From contig NC_057768.1 of NCBI RefSeq assembly GCF_010389155.1, positions 22,143,966-22,207,965 on the forward strand: DNA of 64,000 nucleotides, written 5' to 3'. Of this stretch, positions 32,960 to 43,567 are shown one piece after another (positions within the stretch are counted from its first letter, which is position 1; every line of letters begins with the position of its first letter). Made by a program: the position numbers and the translations under genes. Source of the stretch: Erigeron canadensis (Eukaryota; Streptophyta; Magnoliopsida; Asterales; Asteraceae). The notes under the pieces are model-generated. The model made no database searches. It had not been told where the DNA came from and was given only the letters and a program-made list of their open reading frames with translations.

Positions 32960-34318
32960 GACCGATGATGAGCGGAGGCTAGTGAACCTTGACGCTAGAC
33001 TTAAAAACATGATTGTCACCACTCTTCCCACTGAAATTATGAAGCTCATCATCAAATACCCCACTTTTAAACAAGTCCGGGATAGATTGTGCAGCATGTA
33101 TGAAGGTTCTGTTTACACAATCGCCACTAAGAAAATTGACCTTAAACATGCTTTTGAAAATTTCTCCTCTAAACCCGATAAAAGTCTTGACAGCACATAT
33201 ATCCATTTTAAATGGTTGCTGAATGATATGACAAATATTGGTATAACCTATGATACTTTTGAGGTATGCCACAAGTTCATTGATAGTCTTCCTATCAAAT
33301 GGCAAGGCTTAAGAAAAATCTCAAGAACCACTAAGCAGATCCAAACTCTTGACTTAGAGTCTCTCTTTGGTATGCTTCAATTTGAAGAAAGTGCCTTAGC
33401 TCAGAACCTAAGAGCTGGTGCTGAAGCATGACGTAGTGCTGGTTCTTCTTCTTCTAATATCTCTTGTGTTTATTCTATCACTGACCTCCTTGCCCTTGTC
33501 TCTGCTGAGCCCAATAATCCTAATATTGGAGTCCGTCCTTCTAATCTTCCACTATCTATTCAACCTCGTGTTAATGATCTCGATGCTGAAGAGAAATAGG
33601 ATATGTTCAACGACTTCATTGAGTTTGTTCTAGTCACTGGAAAGAGGTACTCCAAAAAGTGGAATAACCGTAAGTCAGATACTGCTTACAAGCCTCTTGC
33701 TGATAAATCTCAAGAAGAGTGCTGGAGATATGGTAGGAAGGGACATTAGCAAAGGGAATGCAGAGTTGCTATTACAACTCCTGCAGCTCCTAAACCTAAC
33801 CCTTCTAAACCTGCTAATGAATACAGGAACAAGTACTACCAGCTCAAGGCGCAAGTGACCAAAATGGATGAGGCCAAAACACCAACAAAAGGGCTGGTCG
33901 TTGAAGAGCATGACTGGGCTGAATCAGATGATTCAGATAGTGAGGAGTACGTTGATGCCATGTGCCTTATGGCACTTGCTGATGGCGATGCACCAGCGAA
34001 AGACCAAGTCTCTTCCAGTCAGTGGGTAAACGTCTCCATCAAAAAGGAATGTGCTTACTCAGCAGCCACTGATGAAGATAAAGTTAAAATCTTTGAATCT
34101 TTATCATGTGATCTTCAGTTTGTTGAATCTATATGAGTTGAACTCCAATCTAAACTTGACTATGTATGCTCAGAGTTAAGTGAAAAATCTGAAAAACTTA
34201 TTGAGTTGAGGAATGGTTACGTTGAACTCCAATCTCATGAGTTGCTGGCACAAAGACTTTAAATTGAGAATGAAAAACTCAAGCTTGAAGTCCACTAACT
34301 TAAAAGAAGATTGTGACA
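32960..34318 (+). pseudogene. Copia gag remnant (UBN2-type)
   Basis: The frame from 32982 encodes a Gag helical domain (MNLDARLKNMIVTTLPTEIM at the start, later FIDSLPIKWQGLRKI). After a stop at 33429 the same frame gives a zinc-knuckle remnant near 33720-33770, where CWRYGRKGH has Tyr in place of the second Cys and a stop before the last Cys. Then comes an acidic stretch EHDWAESDDSDSEEYVDAM and a coiled coil. At least four in-frame stops. The product would have formed the retrotransposon particle. It begins abruptly next to the Athila-like LTR end and stops at a MITE at 34360. Confidence 0.75.
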
Positions 34319-34359
34319 TCTTGGTCAAAATACCCCTATATATATATATATATATATAT

Positions 34360-34925
34360 GGTAGAGATCCAGAAAGAAGGTTCTTAAGGAGAGAAAGGAG
34401 AGAATGTCCATTTTTTATATTTTTTTAGCTTGTTTTTTTTTTTTTATGTTTATTCATTTTTTCACTTTTTTCGTTCTTGTTTTAACTAATCCATAAAATA
34501 AATTTTAAAAAATTAAAAATTTTTTTTCTCACCCGAGTTAGTGAGTTATACATGTAAGAGTACGGTACGGCTTCGCCCTTAAGGATATTAATAAGGGGTA
34601 GCTGGTATGAGTGATAGGTCATAGAGGCTGATAGGTCATAGGGGGTGATCTGTGATGGAGTGATCTACCTAACGGGGTTCGCCCTTAGCTATCATGGCTC
34701 CTCCATAGTCTGAGAGGCTTCGCCTATAGCTTACGGGCTACGCCCCTTTGAAAAAAAAAATATTTTCAAACAATTTTTAAAATTTTTATATAAAATTGGT
34801 TAATTAAAGAGAGAATGAAAAAGGTGAAAAAAGGAAAAAAAAAGTTCAAAAAAAACAAGCTAAAAAAAATAAAAAACGAACTTTCTCACCCTTCTCTCCT
34901 TAAAGTACCTTCTCATTTGATCTCT

Positions 34926-34929
<4 letters not shown>
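34360..34929. mobile_element. MITE between two (TA)n tracts
   Basis: 570 bp. The left end GGTAGAGATCCAGAAAGAAG and right end (inverse GATAGAGATCAAATGAGAAG) match over about 45 bp with changes. (TA)n lies on both sides (34336-34359 and 34930-34960). The interior has four mini-hairpins of GGCTTCGCC type (34569, 34674, 34715, 34735). Confidence 0.65.
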
Positions 34930-34961
<32 letters not shown>

Positions 34962-34964
<3 letters not shown>

Positions 34965-35137
34965 GGATGGGAATATAAGGCTGTTAGGTACCTAAACTTA
35001 GATGTGGAACACTTACATATTGTTTTTTTAATCCATAAAATTCATGGGGGCCCAAACATCTATTCATTAATCAAGAAATATTAAAAAATTTGTATGTGAG
35101 GGGTTCCACACCTAAGCTTAGATGTCGGACAACCTTA
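34962..35137. mobile_element. TA-tract-associated MITE, copy 2
   Basis: The inverted arms carry CTGTTAGGTACCTAAAC and a TCCACACCTAAGCTTAG block. It lies directly between (TA)n tracts. Confidence 0.65.
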
Positions 35138-35147
35138 TATATATATA

Positions 35148-35325
35148 GGGGAAGAAAATATGAGGTTGTTAGGCATCTAAGTTTGGTGAAAACCTCTCAC
35201 ATATATTTTTTTTAAACCATAAAAATAATGAAGGTCCAAACATTTATTCAAAATATTTAAATAGTTGGTATGTGAAAGGTATTTCACCCAAATTGGACAC
35301 ATAACAACCCATACACACTTTTCAC
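35148..35325. mobile_element. TA-tract-associated MITE, copy 3
   Basis: Closest relative is copy 1 at 26405: GTTGTTAGGCATCTAAG on the left and CACATAACAACCCATAC on the right. It is flanked by TATATATA on the left and the Helitron start on the right. Confidence 0.65.
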
Positions 35326-35330
35326 ATATA

Positions 35331-35625
35331 TCTATATAAATATTAAAACAGTAGGAATCTTAACCTTTTAAACCATCATTCCTAAATCAAAGCTATGCTT
35401 AAATGTTGCCACATAAGATTTATCCTATGTGGCATCTCCATGTTTTTTTTAAATTATCAATCTTTTTTATAAACAATATAGTATAAATTAGAATATAAAA
35501 ACTATAAAATTGGATATATCGTATATGAAAAATAATATATTTATGGGATTGATCAACATTAATTTGGCAAGAATATTACAAATCCACAAATTCTTACATA
35601 CCCTTTATTATTATTGTTATTGTTG

Positions 35626-35666
<41 letters not shown>

Positions 35667-36395
35667 TATTATTATTTTTTTTTTTTTTATTTTTAATAGA
35701 ATCGTCACTTTGTACGTACGATTACAAATTCTATATTACTAAATCCTTATATTTGTTAGAATTGTACGTATGATTACAAATTCATTTGTTATTGATTCCA
35801 TTTGTATGTATTTAGGATGAATGGTAATATAATCTAATCACATTAGTAATTCTATAAAAAGGGTTTTTTTTAAGCTTTATTTTGTGTATGTATATAATTG
35901 TTATTTAACAAATAGTTAAACATTCATCAAGCTCTATGTAGTCAAAAGATTCAATCATCATGATGGGGAAATAATATACTCTATATGAACTAATAGACGA
36001 TAATAGATGTATTAAAATAGGTTGGTTCAGAGTCCAGACATTTTCACCTAATTCTTGATCATATACTCTATGAACTCCAATAAATCGAATTCGCGTGTTT
36101 CAACTTTACATGTAGGTCTACACTACACTTCCTTGTTTTGTTTTGTTGACCTAATTGTATGTTGCGGGTATTCGACCAACTATAACAATTCTTTAAAGTA
36201 TAGCCAAAGTCCTCAATGCCAAATTTCAACCTGATTTTAGGTCTATTTGTATGTTAAAACATTATGCATGGAGTTCACATTACATAATCTATCATCCAAA
36301 GATTAGAGGTCACTATATTTTTCATGTTTCATAATATAGTTTATTATTATACTGCTTTAAAAAAAATCCGCACATCGTGCGGGTAAAAGACCTAG
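35331..36395 (+). mobile_element. Complete non-autonomous Helitron
   Basis: 1065 bp. The 5' end is A|TCTATATAAATATT. The 3' hairpin CCGCACATCGTGCGG (36368-36382) is followed by a short linker and CTAG|T. A and T flank it as expected for Helitrons. It contains a (TTA)n tract near 35608-35675. No Rep/helicase sequence. Confidence 0.75.
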
Positions 36396-36862
36396 TATAT
36401 ATATATATTATACGGAGTATACGGTACATTTTTTAAGTATAAAAATACAGAGAAAATGTCGTTACCTAAACACGGTTTGAGTTGGTCTTATCACAATATC
36501 CTAGTTGTAGGGAATTGGATAATATAAGTATGAAAAAATAGATATAAAAATAAGCCAAAGTAAGAATATTGTATGTTGAAACAACGCAAGGGATCGATTA
36601 TTAATAATGAAATTTATAGGATGTAGTTACATCTATTGAAAAATAAAATAAAAAATAGGGATTGATTATGATAGTGCAACTGGCACTGGCCTCGTGGGTC
36701 ATATGCACCAGTAATATATATAGATGGAATACTACTTATATACACTAGTAATTTATTTCCAAGTTTCTAACATCACTTATATATAAGTATTCAACCATTA
36801 AGCTTAGTTACTTTACTGTCTTATATTCATCTCTTTTAAATATATATATATATATATATATA
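36396..36862. other. No gene recognised
   Basis: AT-rich, ending in a (TA)n tract at 36839-36862. Confidence 0.4.
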
Positions 36863-37270
36863 TTAAAGTGTGAACCAACATAATACTAAGAATTGTGAAA
36901 ACCATTAAAAAGAACCATCTTTAAAAGCTTAGAGTTAAGGGCTATGCCTCTACCGTATTTAAATCTCTTGGATCACCGTTCATCAAATCCATACCATTCC
37001 ATATACGTCAAGTGACAAAGCCTTTAGAACGGATAAGGGCAACGCCCGTGCCATATTCGTACGTTTTCGACACGTAACTCATGACTTTTTACAAAAAAAA
37101 TGTTTTATTTCTTTTTAGGATTGAGTTTTATTAAAATAAAATAAAAAATAAAACAATTCAAAAATTAAAAATTAAAAAAGTAAAAATCACATCAAAAGAA
37201 GAAAGAGGAAAGAAGACTAGTGGGTCTCACGGTTCTCTTTAATGTTTTGGTTCTCACATTAACCGTACCT
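36863..37270. mobile_element. MITE next to a (TA)n tract
   Basis: The left TTAAAGTGTGAACCAA and the right inverse TTAATGTGAGAACCAA match. The interior has GGGCAACGCCC and GGGCTATGCC mini-hairpins like those of 34360-34929. Confidence 0.55.
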
Positions 37271-37271
37271 T

Positions 37272-37850
37272 ATCTATAGTATAACTAAAAGAGAGGGTTG
37301 GAGGTACACTAGGCACCCCTAATCCTCATCCTTTAGCCTAATCCTCCATCTTTATTAATCCTCTAATTTTTTAATATTATACTAAATTAATTTACACTTT
37401 TTGGTTTCCATCACCAATTTACACTTTAACCCCAATCTACAACAATTAATTTACACTTTTTGATTCTCATCACCAATCTACACTTTAAACCAATTTAAAA
37501 ATAATTAACTTACACTTTTTGATTTTTCATCACCAATTTACACTTTAACCCAATTTAAAAATAACTAATTATACTTTTTGGTTTTCTATCACCAATTTAC
37601 AATTTTGCCCAATTTAAGAATAATTAATTTACACTTTTCCGTTTTATTGCTAATCTACAATATAACTCACGTACGATAACAAAAAAAAGAAGTAAGATCA
37701 AATACAAAAGGGTTTTTCTTTTTATATATTTGCACATAATTAATTATTATTATTATTTTTTAAAATTCAATTCTTATGTTATTGTTATTATTGTTTCTTG
37801 TAATTTAGTTTGTTATCTATTATAAGTTTGTTATGGCTTATATATGTATA
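37272..37850 (+). mobile_element. Helitron 5' portion
   Basis: Starts A|TCTATAGTATAACTAAAAG and is homologous to 28665-29083, including GGCACCCCTAATCC. It lacks the RPA-like fragment. No matching 3' end in the same orientation. Confidence 0.5.
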
Positions 37851-37982
37851 CAATACATAATGTGATTTTACGAGCTGAATACTTACCAAACCATCACAAG
37901 ATATCCTTTTATATATACATGAAATAACTTATGAGGAAATAATCGAAAACAAAACTTTATATATATTGAATTTGAGTTTTAA

Positions 37983-38010
37983 CTAGTAAAATTACCCGCA
38001 CTTCGTTGCG
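37983..38010 (-). mobile_element. Helitron 3' terminus, minus strand
   Basis: On the minus strand a CCGCA/TGCGG hairpin is followed by a short linker and CTAG|T. The body must lie to the right; its 5' end was not found. Confidence 0.55.
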
Positions 38011-38264
38011 GATGTTTAAATATCGTTAACAACTTACCCCAGACATAAATTTTTTTAAAAACAAATTATTTAATATTTGATCTAAATATATCTTTATCAA
38101 ATATAAATAACCAATAACAATTTCTTTGTTATTATTATGTTGGAATATATAATTACATATTTACATATATTAGTTTTTTACAAACTATAAGTTTTTGTTT
38201 AATTAAAGAAAACCTGATTACAAAAACCGTCATATAAATGTATCATATTATTTAGAACGAACTA

Positions 38265-38735
38265 TAATATATCAACTACAATAAAATAACAATGTATAAA
38301 AGTATATGCTATTTAACATGTGGTTAGAGTAACCACAAAAATGACGCTAATTACAGAACTACACTGGATAACATTGACAAACAAATAATATTACAACATT
38401 TGTAAGTTAGTAACATCGTATAAAAACATATGTTATTAATATTTAGTACAAGATACTGTTAAAAATAATTATTTAGTACAAGATATCAAAATAATCAAAA
38501 AAGTGATTTACAAATATCTTATACTATTTAGCACGAATCATAACATATGAATCATAGCAAAGTACCAACGTATATAAGTATTCACTATTATTCAACATGT
38601 TGTATTAAAATAATTATAAAAGTTATGTTAATTACATCATAGCAACCACACTAAAATAACAACGTATAAAAGTATATGTTATCATTTAAAACATGTTATT
38701 AAAATAACTACAAAGTTAGACAATATTACAAAATT
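38265..38735. repeat. Diverged tandem repeat of about 120 bp
   Basis: Three or more units share ACAACGTATAAAAGTATATG and AACATGTTATTAAAATAA blocks. It lies within the sequence right of the minus-strand Helitron end and may be part of it. Confidence 0.5.
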
Positions 38736-38869
38736 GCCATTTTGAACAGTGTATGAAACGACATATGAAAACCATAAAATGACAGCTACTTTTCATCATA
38801 ATTGAGCTGTAGGTAAATGGTGAAACTAGTTTACAGGAGGTGGATGGGAAGAGGGCTGTCTATTAGACC

Positions 38870-39482
38870 TATGGGTGAGCAAAAATTGAACCGGAAAACT
38901 AAAAACCGAAAAAAAACTGACAAGATCGAACCCAAAACACCGAAAACCGAACGGATCGGTTCGGGTTTTGGTTCCATATTCCATAAAACTGATCAAAAAC
39001 CGAACAGAACCGAATTAAATATATTTTAATTTATTATATATATATATATCATATTATATTTATATTTATTATTTGAAATTTGTAAATATGTTAATATATT
39101 TAAACTGTATCTTTTGAGTGTAAAACTTTATATAAATTGTATATTCTAGATGAAAACGTATAATAAAATGAAGTCGTTTTATAAAATTTATACTAGTTTT
39201 AACACCTAAAAAATATAAATAATTAATAAAAAGCATCTATATATGTTTCTACATCATATTTATTTTTTTTAACAATTGAAAGTTAAATTTATGACATAAT
39301 AAACAAAAAACGTGAAAAAAAATTTATAAAAAAAAACCAAAACCGAAACCGATCCGAATCGAACCGAGAAACCGACGAACCTAACCGAACAAAACCCGGG
39401 TCCAATGGTTTTTGTTTTCTAAAACCGAATGGATCGGTTCGAGTTTTGATTTTAAGCAAAAACTGACCTATACTCACCCCTA
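38870..39482. mobile_element. hAT MITE with 8-bp duplication
   Basis: 613 bp. Ends TATGGGTGAGC and, inverted, TAGGGGTGAGT; ATTAGACC flanks both sides (38862-38869, 39483-39490). The subterminal AACCGAAAACC repeats are shared with the large nested hAT at 8652. Confidence 0.85.
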
Positions 39483-39489
39483 ATTAGAC

Positions 39490-40026
39490 CTACCAATAAA
39501 TTTGTTTATATCCTTTAATATTATTTATTCTTTCATTTGCGCCCCTAGACATCTGAAACATTTTTATTTTAGCCCAAATGTATTGAATATATAAAGGTGA
39601 GCTGATTCTATATTCTTATTATGAAAAACAATCGATCCTTTTAAAGAAAAGTCTAAAAATCTTTATATAACTATTAAAAGGTGACATGTATTATCCACAT
39701 ATTCTCTAGCCTAATCTTGTCCATTGATTTTTTCATATGTTATCATCTTAAAATTAATAAAATATCTACGCTATTTATTAGAAGGATTAATCATTTCCCT
39801 ATTATTATTAGATCATCGTCCGATAAACTTATACTCGTAACTATTTGCATTTTAAATTTCCATAACAACGTACATTAATATATTAACACATTTCATTTAT
39901 TTTTATGAAAATTTTTTGTGTTGACAGAATTAAATATTAAAGACTCCATATGCTAAACTTTTCGTAAAAAAGAGTTACATTAATATATTAACACATTTCA
40001 TTTGAAAAAATAATACATTGTTTTTT
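39490..40026. other. No gene recognised; one direct repeat
   Basis: ACATTAATATATTAACACAT plus TTCATTT occurs at about 39871 and 39976, 105 bp apart. Otherwise AT-rich. Confidence 0.4.
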
Positions 40027-40068
40027 TGATAAAAAAGTGACAAACTAAACACACACTCACAAACAGTG

Positions 40069-40301
40069 TGTAACACCATGCCTTACCACAACACAATATT
40101 GTCCGATTTGCCCGCAGGCTCACGGCTTTGTTTCCGGTTGCTCGGGCAAACTTCCCAGAAGGGTTACCCATAAGCATGCTTAACTGTGGAATTCTCCTCT
40201 CATCCACAACCAATACGCTCAAAACGCATTGTGTTATGTAAGACCAATAATGTCACTTATATCCAGGATTCCCCTTGTATGTTAAGATGTATGCTTTCAC
40301 A
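40069..40301 (-). repeat. Cassandra LTR, left outer
   Basis: 233 bp, TGTAACACC to GCTTTCACA. It has lost about 18 bp within the 5S-like segment compared with its partners. Confidence 0.85.
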
Positions 40302-40389
40302 CCCCCCTCAACACAACTCAACGTCCTTCTTGAGTTATGCAAGTGCGCCATACATTCCCGACAATCCCAAGGGTTGCTCTGATACCACT

Positions 40390-40641
40390 TGTAACACCCC
40401 GCCTTACCACAACACAATATTGTCCGCTTTGCCCGCAGGCTCACGGCTTTGTTTCTGGTTGCTCGGGCAAACTTCCCAGAAGGGTCACCCATTTGACATT
40501 ACTGTTGCCCAAGCACGGTTAACTGTGGAGTTCTTCTCTCATCCATAGCCAATACGCCCAAAATGTGTTGTATTATGTAAGGCCAATGATGTCACTTATA
40601 TCTAGGATCTCCCTTGTATGCCAGCGATGTATGCTTTCACA
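40390..40641 (-). repeat. Cassandra LTR, left inner
   Basis: 252 bp with a full 5S-like segment. It is preceded at 40302-40389 by a mini-interior with a polypurine tract (C-run on +) and the primer site GCTCTGATACCACT. Confidence 0.85.
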
Positions 40642-40729
40642 CCCCCTCAACACAACTCAACGTTATCGTTGAGTTATGCAAGTGCGCCATACACTCCTAA
40701 CAATCCCAAGGGTTGCTCTGATACCAACT

Positions 40730-41416
40730 TGTAACACCCAACTTTGTAAAATATGGACAACCTGCTTTGCCGTTTCTTCTTTTGCACAACCCCCGATTAA
40801 TTTACTTATGTGACGTAAGTCACTACTTAACGATTGAAAATGGCATAACCTATTATTGATGATTGAGATTTGAAATTGAGATTGATAAAGATGATTGTTG
40901 AGATGATTTGAGGTTGCTAGGCATATGTAGGAGTGTAATCTTCCCATAGTGTTTTCTTGATTATTATGTGATGATTGTTTGTAATATGCTTGACATGCGT
41001 ATGATATTTATAAGATTGATTTAATTGGCAACCTCTTTATACAACCTGTGGTTATCTTACTCAGCTTTTTAAGCTGACATTTGTTTTGTTGAAAATGTTG
41101 TATCTCCTCAGGTTAATTATTAAAGCTTGCTTAGATTGAGACATGGGTAGATGGTTTCTATGACGAAGACTTATTATTGCCATAGTTTTGCCTCATTTAT
41201 TTGGACGATCATTTATTATGTTGATTAAGACTTTATTGTCATTTGCTTGTTTATGGATTTCTTGAATTGTCGTTGTGATGCAACAAGTAACACCAAAACT
41301 ATGTTTGACATTTCTGTTAGGAAATGATTATATTTTAAAAGGGACTTTTATAGCATTAAATGATTGTTTTATTTAAAAATTTTTGAAATCCATATTTTAC
41401 GAAGTTGGGTGTTACA
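40730..41416. repeat. Central segment of the Cassandra composite
   Basis: 687 bp with inverted ends TGTAACACCCAACTT (27 of 28 positions match over the full end). The interior resembles a gypsy LTR (CTTACTCAGC, TTGTATCTCCTCAGGT). Both sides are flanked outward by Met-tRNA-type primer sites. I cannot tell whether it is a captured LTR, a recombination product or a separate insertion. Confidence 0.55.
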
Positions 41417-41503
41417 AGTTGGTGTCAGAGCAAACCTTGGGATTGTAGGAGTGTATGGCGCACTTGCATAACTCAACGAGAACTTTGAGTTATGTTGAGG
41501 GGG

Positions 41504-41753
41504 TGTGAAAGCATACATCCTCACATAAAAGGGGGATCCTGGCTATAAGTGACATCAATGGTCTTATATGACACAACGCGTTTTGGGCGTATTGGCTGTG
41601 GATGAGAGGAGAACTCCACAGTTAAGCATGCTCGGGCGGCAGCAATGCCAAATGGGTGACCCTTCTGGGAGGTTTGGCCGAGCAACCAGAAACAAAGCTG
41701 TGAGCCGCTGGCAAAGCAGACAATATTGTGTTGTGGTAAGTCGGGATGTTACA
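41504..41753 (+). repeat. Cassandra LTR, right inner
   Basis: 250 bp, TGTGAAAGC to GATGTTACA. The 5S-like part, at about 41611-41680, keeps the A-box AGTTAAGCATGC and the GGGTGACC region of 5S rRNA genes. Confidence 0.9.
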
Positions 41754-41838
41754 AGTGGTATCAAAGCAACCCTTGGATTGTTAGGAGTGTATGACGCACT
41801 TGCATGACTCAGCGAGGACATTGAGTTGTGTGGAGGGG

Positions 41839-42089
41839 TGTGAAAGCATACATCTTAACATACAAGGGGGATTCTGGATATAAGTGACATCATTGGTCTT
41901 ACATAACACAACGCTTTTTGGGCGTATTGGCTGTGGATGAGAGGAGAACTCCACAGTTAAGCGTGCTCAGGTGACAGAAATTCTATATGGGTGACCCTTC
42001 TGGGAAGTTTGCCTGAGCAACCAGAAACAAAGCCGTGAGCCTGCGGGCAAAGCGGACAATATTGTGTTGTGGTAAGGCAAGGTGTTACA
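41839..42089 (+). repeat. Cassandra LTR, right outer
   Basis: 251 bp. The interior between it and the inner LTR (41754-41838) is only 85 bp, with the primer site AGTGGTATCAAAGC and a GGAGGGG tract. Confidence 0.9.
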
Positions 42090-43128
42090 CAGTGGATCCG
42101 TTCGTTTGTAGTATACCTATTAGGTAAGACCAGGTTCGTTCGCAGGGACTATGTTTAAGAACTAAGTGACATCAAGTAATACTAAGATTGGTCGGGGGTT
42201 TTGTGACCGAGTTGTCACGTTGCTTTTAAAATCAATTAATAAAAAGATTTAGTTAATAATTCCGAGAAATTAATCGAAAGAGAGTTGTTTTAAACAGAAA
42301 AATTAAAGGTCGTCTACCTCGAATCAGATCCATAACATGTTTTAGGTTGCACTAATCAATACGATAGTTGGGATCTAAATAAGTCACTAGACTTGGTCAC
42401 GTGGGTATCACCCCTAAAAAATCCGTATTACCTACTCAAATCCCCAAACAGATTAGCTCCAAGTGTGAGTACCACCCTATCCACCTATAGTTGCCTAACC
42501 AATTAGTTTGTTTAACTATTTTAATAACAATCTTGTCTACCGAATTACCAATCCGTTAACACACTTAATCCTATTAGTATTGAATTACTCTTTACCAGTC
42601 GATAACATAAAGCAATTTATTTATACCTTAGACAATCAAGATTATGTAGACATACAGATAATACCATTACAAGCATGAGTAAACAACCAACAATTCAACA
42701 ACAAATAACAAGGATTAAATATATTAAGATCACGCAAAACATTAAGTGTATCTAGTATTCAACCATCACATAATCACGTCACATCATCTTAGTAGATAAT
42801 TAAATATTTAGCTACTCATAATAGAAGAAAGATCAAAATCAATATTATGTAAATCCATAATGTACCGACAGAGAAATAGAGAATTGATTGATGTTGATTT
42901 ACTGCTCGTCACTCTTGCGGCTGTGACTCACACACACGACACCACCTCCTTCTCGAGCGATGATTATGATGATGTTAAGGATTGATGCTTGATCTTCCGG
43001 ATAATATGGAGGTGTTACGAGGGTTTAGATCTGGTGAAAATACCCTAGAAATGCCCCCAAAGTCATGTGGAGGAAGTATTATGCGGCTATTAGGGTTTAG
43101 GGGGGTATTTATAGGTTTAATGCGAAAC

Positions 43129-43211
43129 CCAGCGGCGCTGGTAAGGTCCAGAGGCGCTCAAGCACTCCCAGCGGCGCTAGTAAGCTTCAGGATCACTTCT
43201 AGCGGCGCTAG
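43129..43211. repeat. Palindrome cluster in the split Athila-like LTR
   Basis: CCAGCGGCGCTGG at 43129, CCAGAGGCGCTCA at 43148, CCAGCGGCGCTAG at 43168 and CTAGCGGCGCTAG at 43199. The last has both arms changed in concert. On the element strand the cluster lies directly upstream of TATAAATACC. Confidence 0.85.
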
Positions 43212-43567
43212 CTGTAGGTTCTACACGAAAGTTGTAGATCTTTCTCTCGCCTTTTCGTGGACAGCTTATACGTCAGAAACGGAGTCCATATGAAGAAGTT
43301 ATGCCCAAAATACTAACACATGGTCATAGGCTTCATGTCGACACAAGTTTCTTCATCTTAAGTCTCGAATCTCGACCCGAAGCTTCATCGAACCATCATT
43401 TATCTTCTTTTAAGTCCTTTATCACCATTTCTTGACGTTTTCCTTCATGCCACGAGCGATAAACCTGGAATCACATATGCATGCCATTAAGTATCATAAG
43501 TTCACTCAAATGACTATAAAATGACCAAAACAAGTGCGCTAAAAGTCTATATAATTATCGCTCATCA

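Larger units (their letters stand above)
40069..42089. mobile_element. Head-to-head Cassandra composite
   Basis: Cassandra is a non-coding LTR element whose LTRs contain 5S rRNA-like promoter sequence. Here LTR-interior-LTR-interior on the minus strand (40069-40729) faces interior-LTR-interior-LTR on the + strand (41417-42089) across a 687-bp centre. The outer LTRs end TGTAACACC and GGTGTTACA. CAGTG flanks the whole unit on both sides (40064-40068 and 42090-42094), as if integrated in one event. The 5S-like part reads GAACTCCACAGTTAAGCATG with a GGGTGACCCTTCTGGGA block. No coding capacity. Confidence 0.85.
40027..43567 (-). repeat. Athila-like LTR split by the Cassandra insertion
   Basis: Without the 2-kb insertion about 1.5 kb remains, the same length as the LTRs at 9738 and 15572. 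Shared features are TGAT at the left, AAACTAAACACACACT, GTTCGTTCGCAGGGAC, and CGCTCATCA at the right. On the minus strand TATAAATACC (near 43106-43116) lies just downstream of a palindrome cluster. It is clearly diverged from the other copies, and no flanking duplication was found. A CATAACTT block shared with the gypsy LTR lies at about 43230-43312 on the minus strand. Confidence 0.65.

Noticed and set aside
40186..41821. Several ORFs of 60-120 codons, and 5S rRNA similarity suggesting a 5S gene
   Set aside because: They lie in Cassandra LTRs. The 5S-like part is embedded in LTRs with primer sites, so it is not a 5S array, and the ORFs are by-products.
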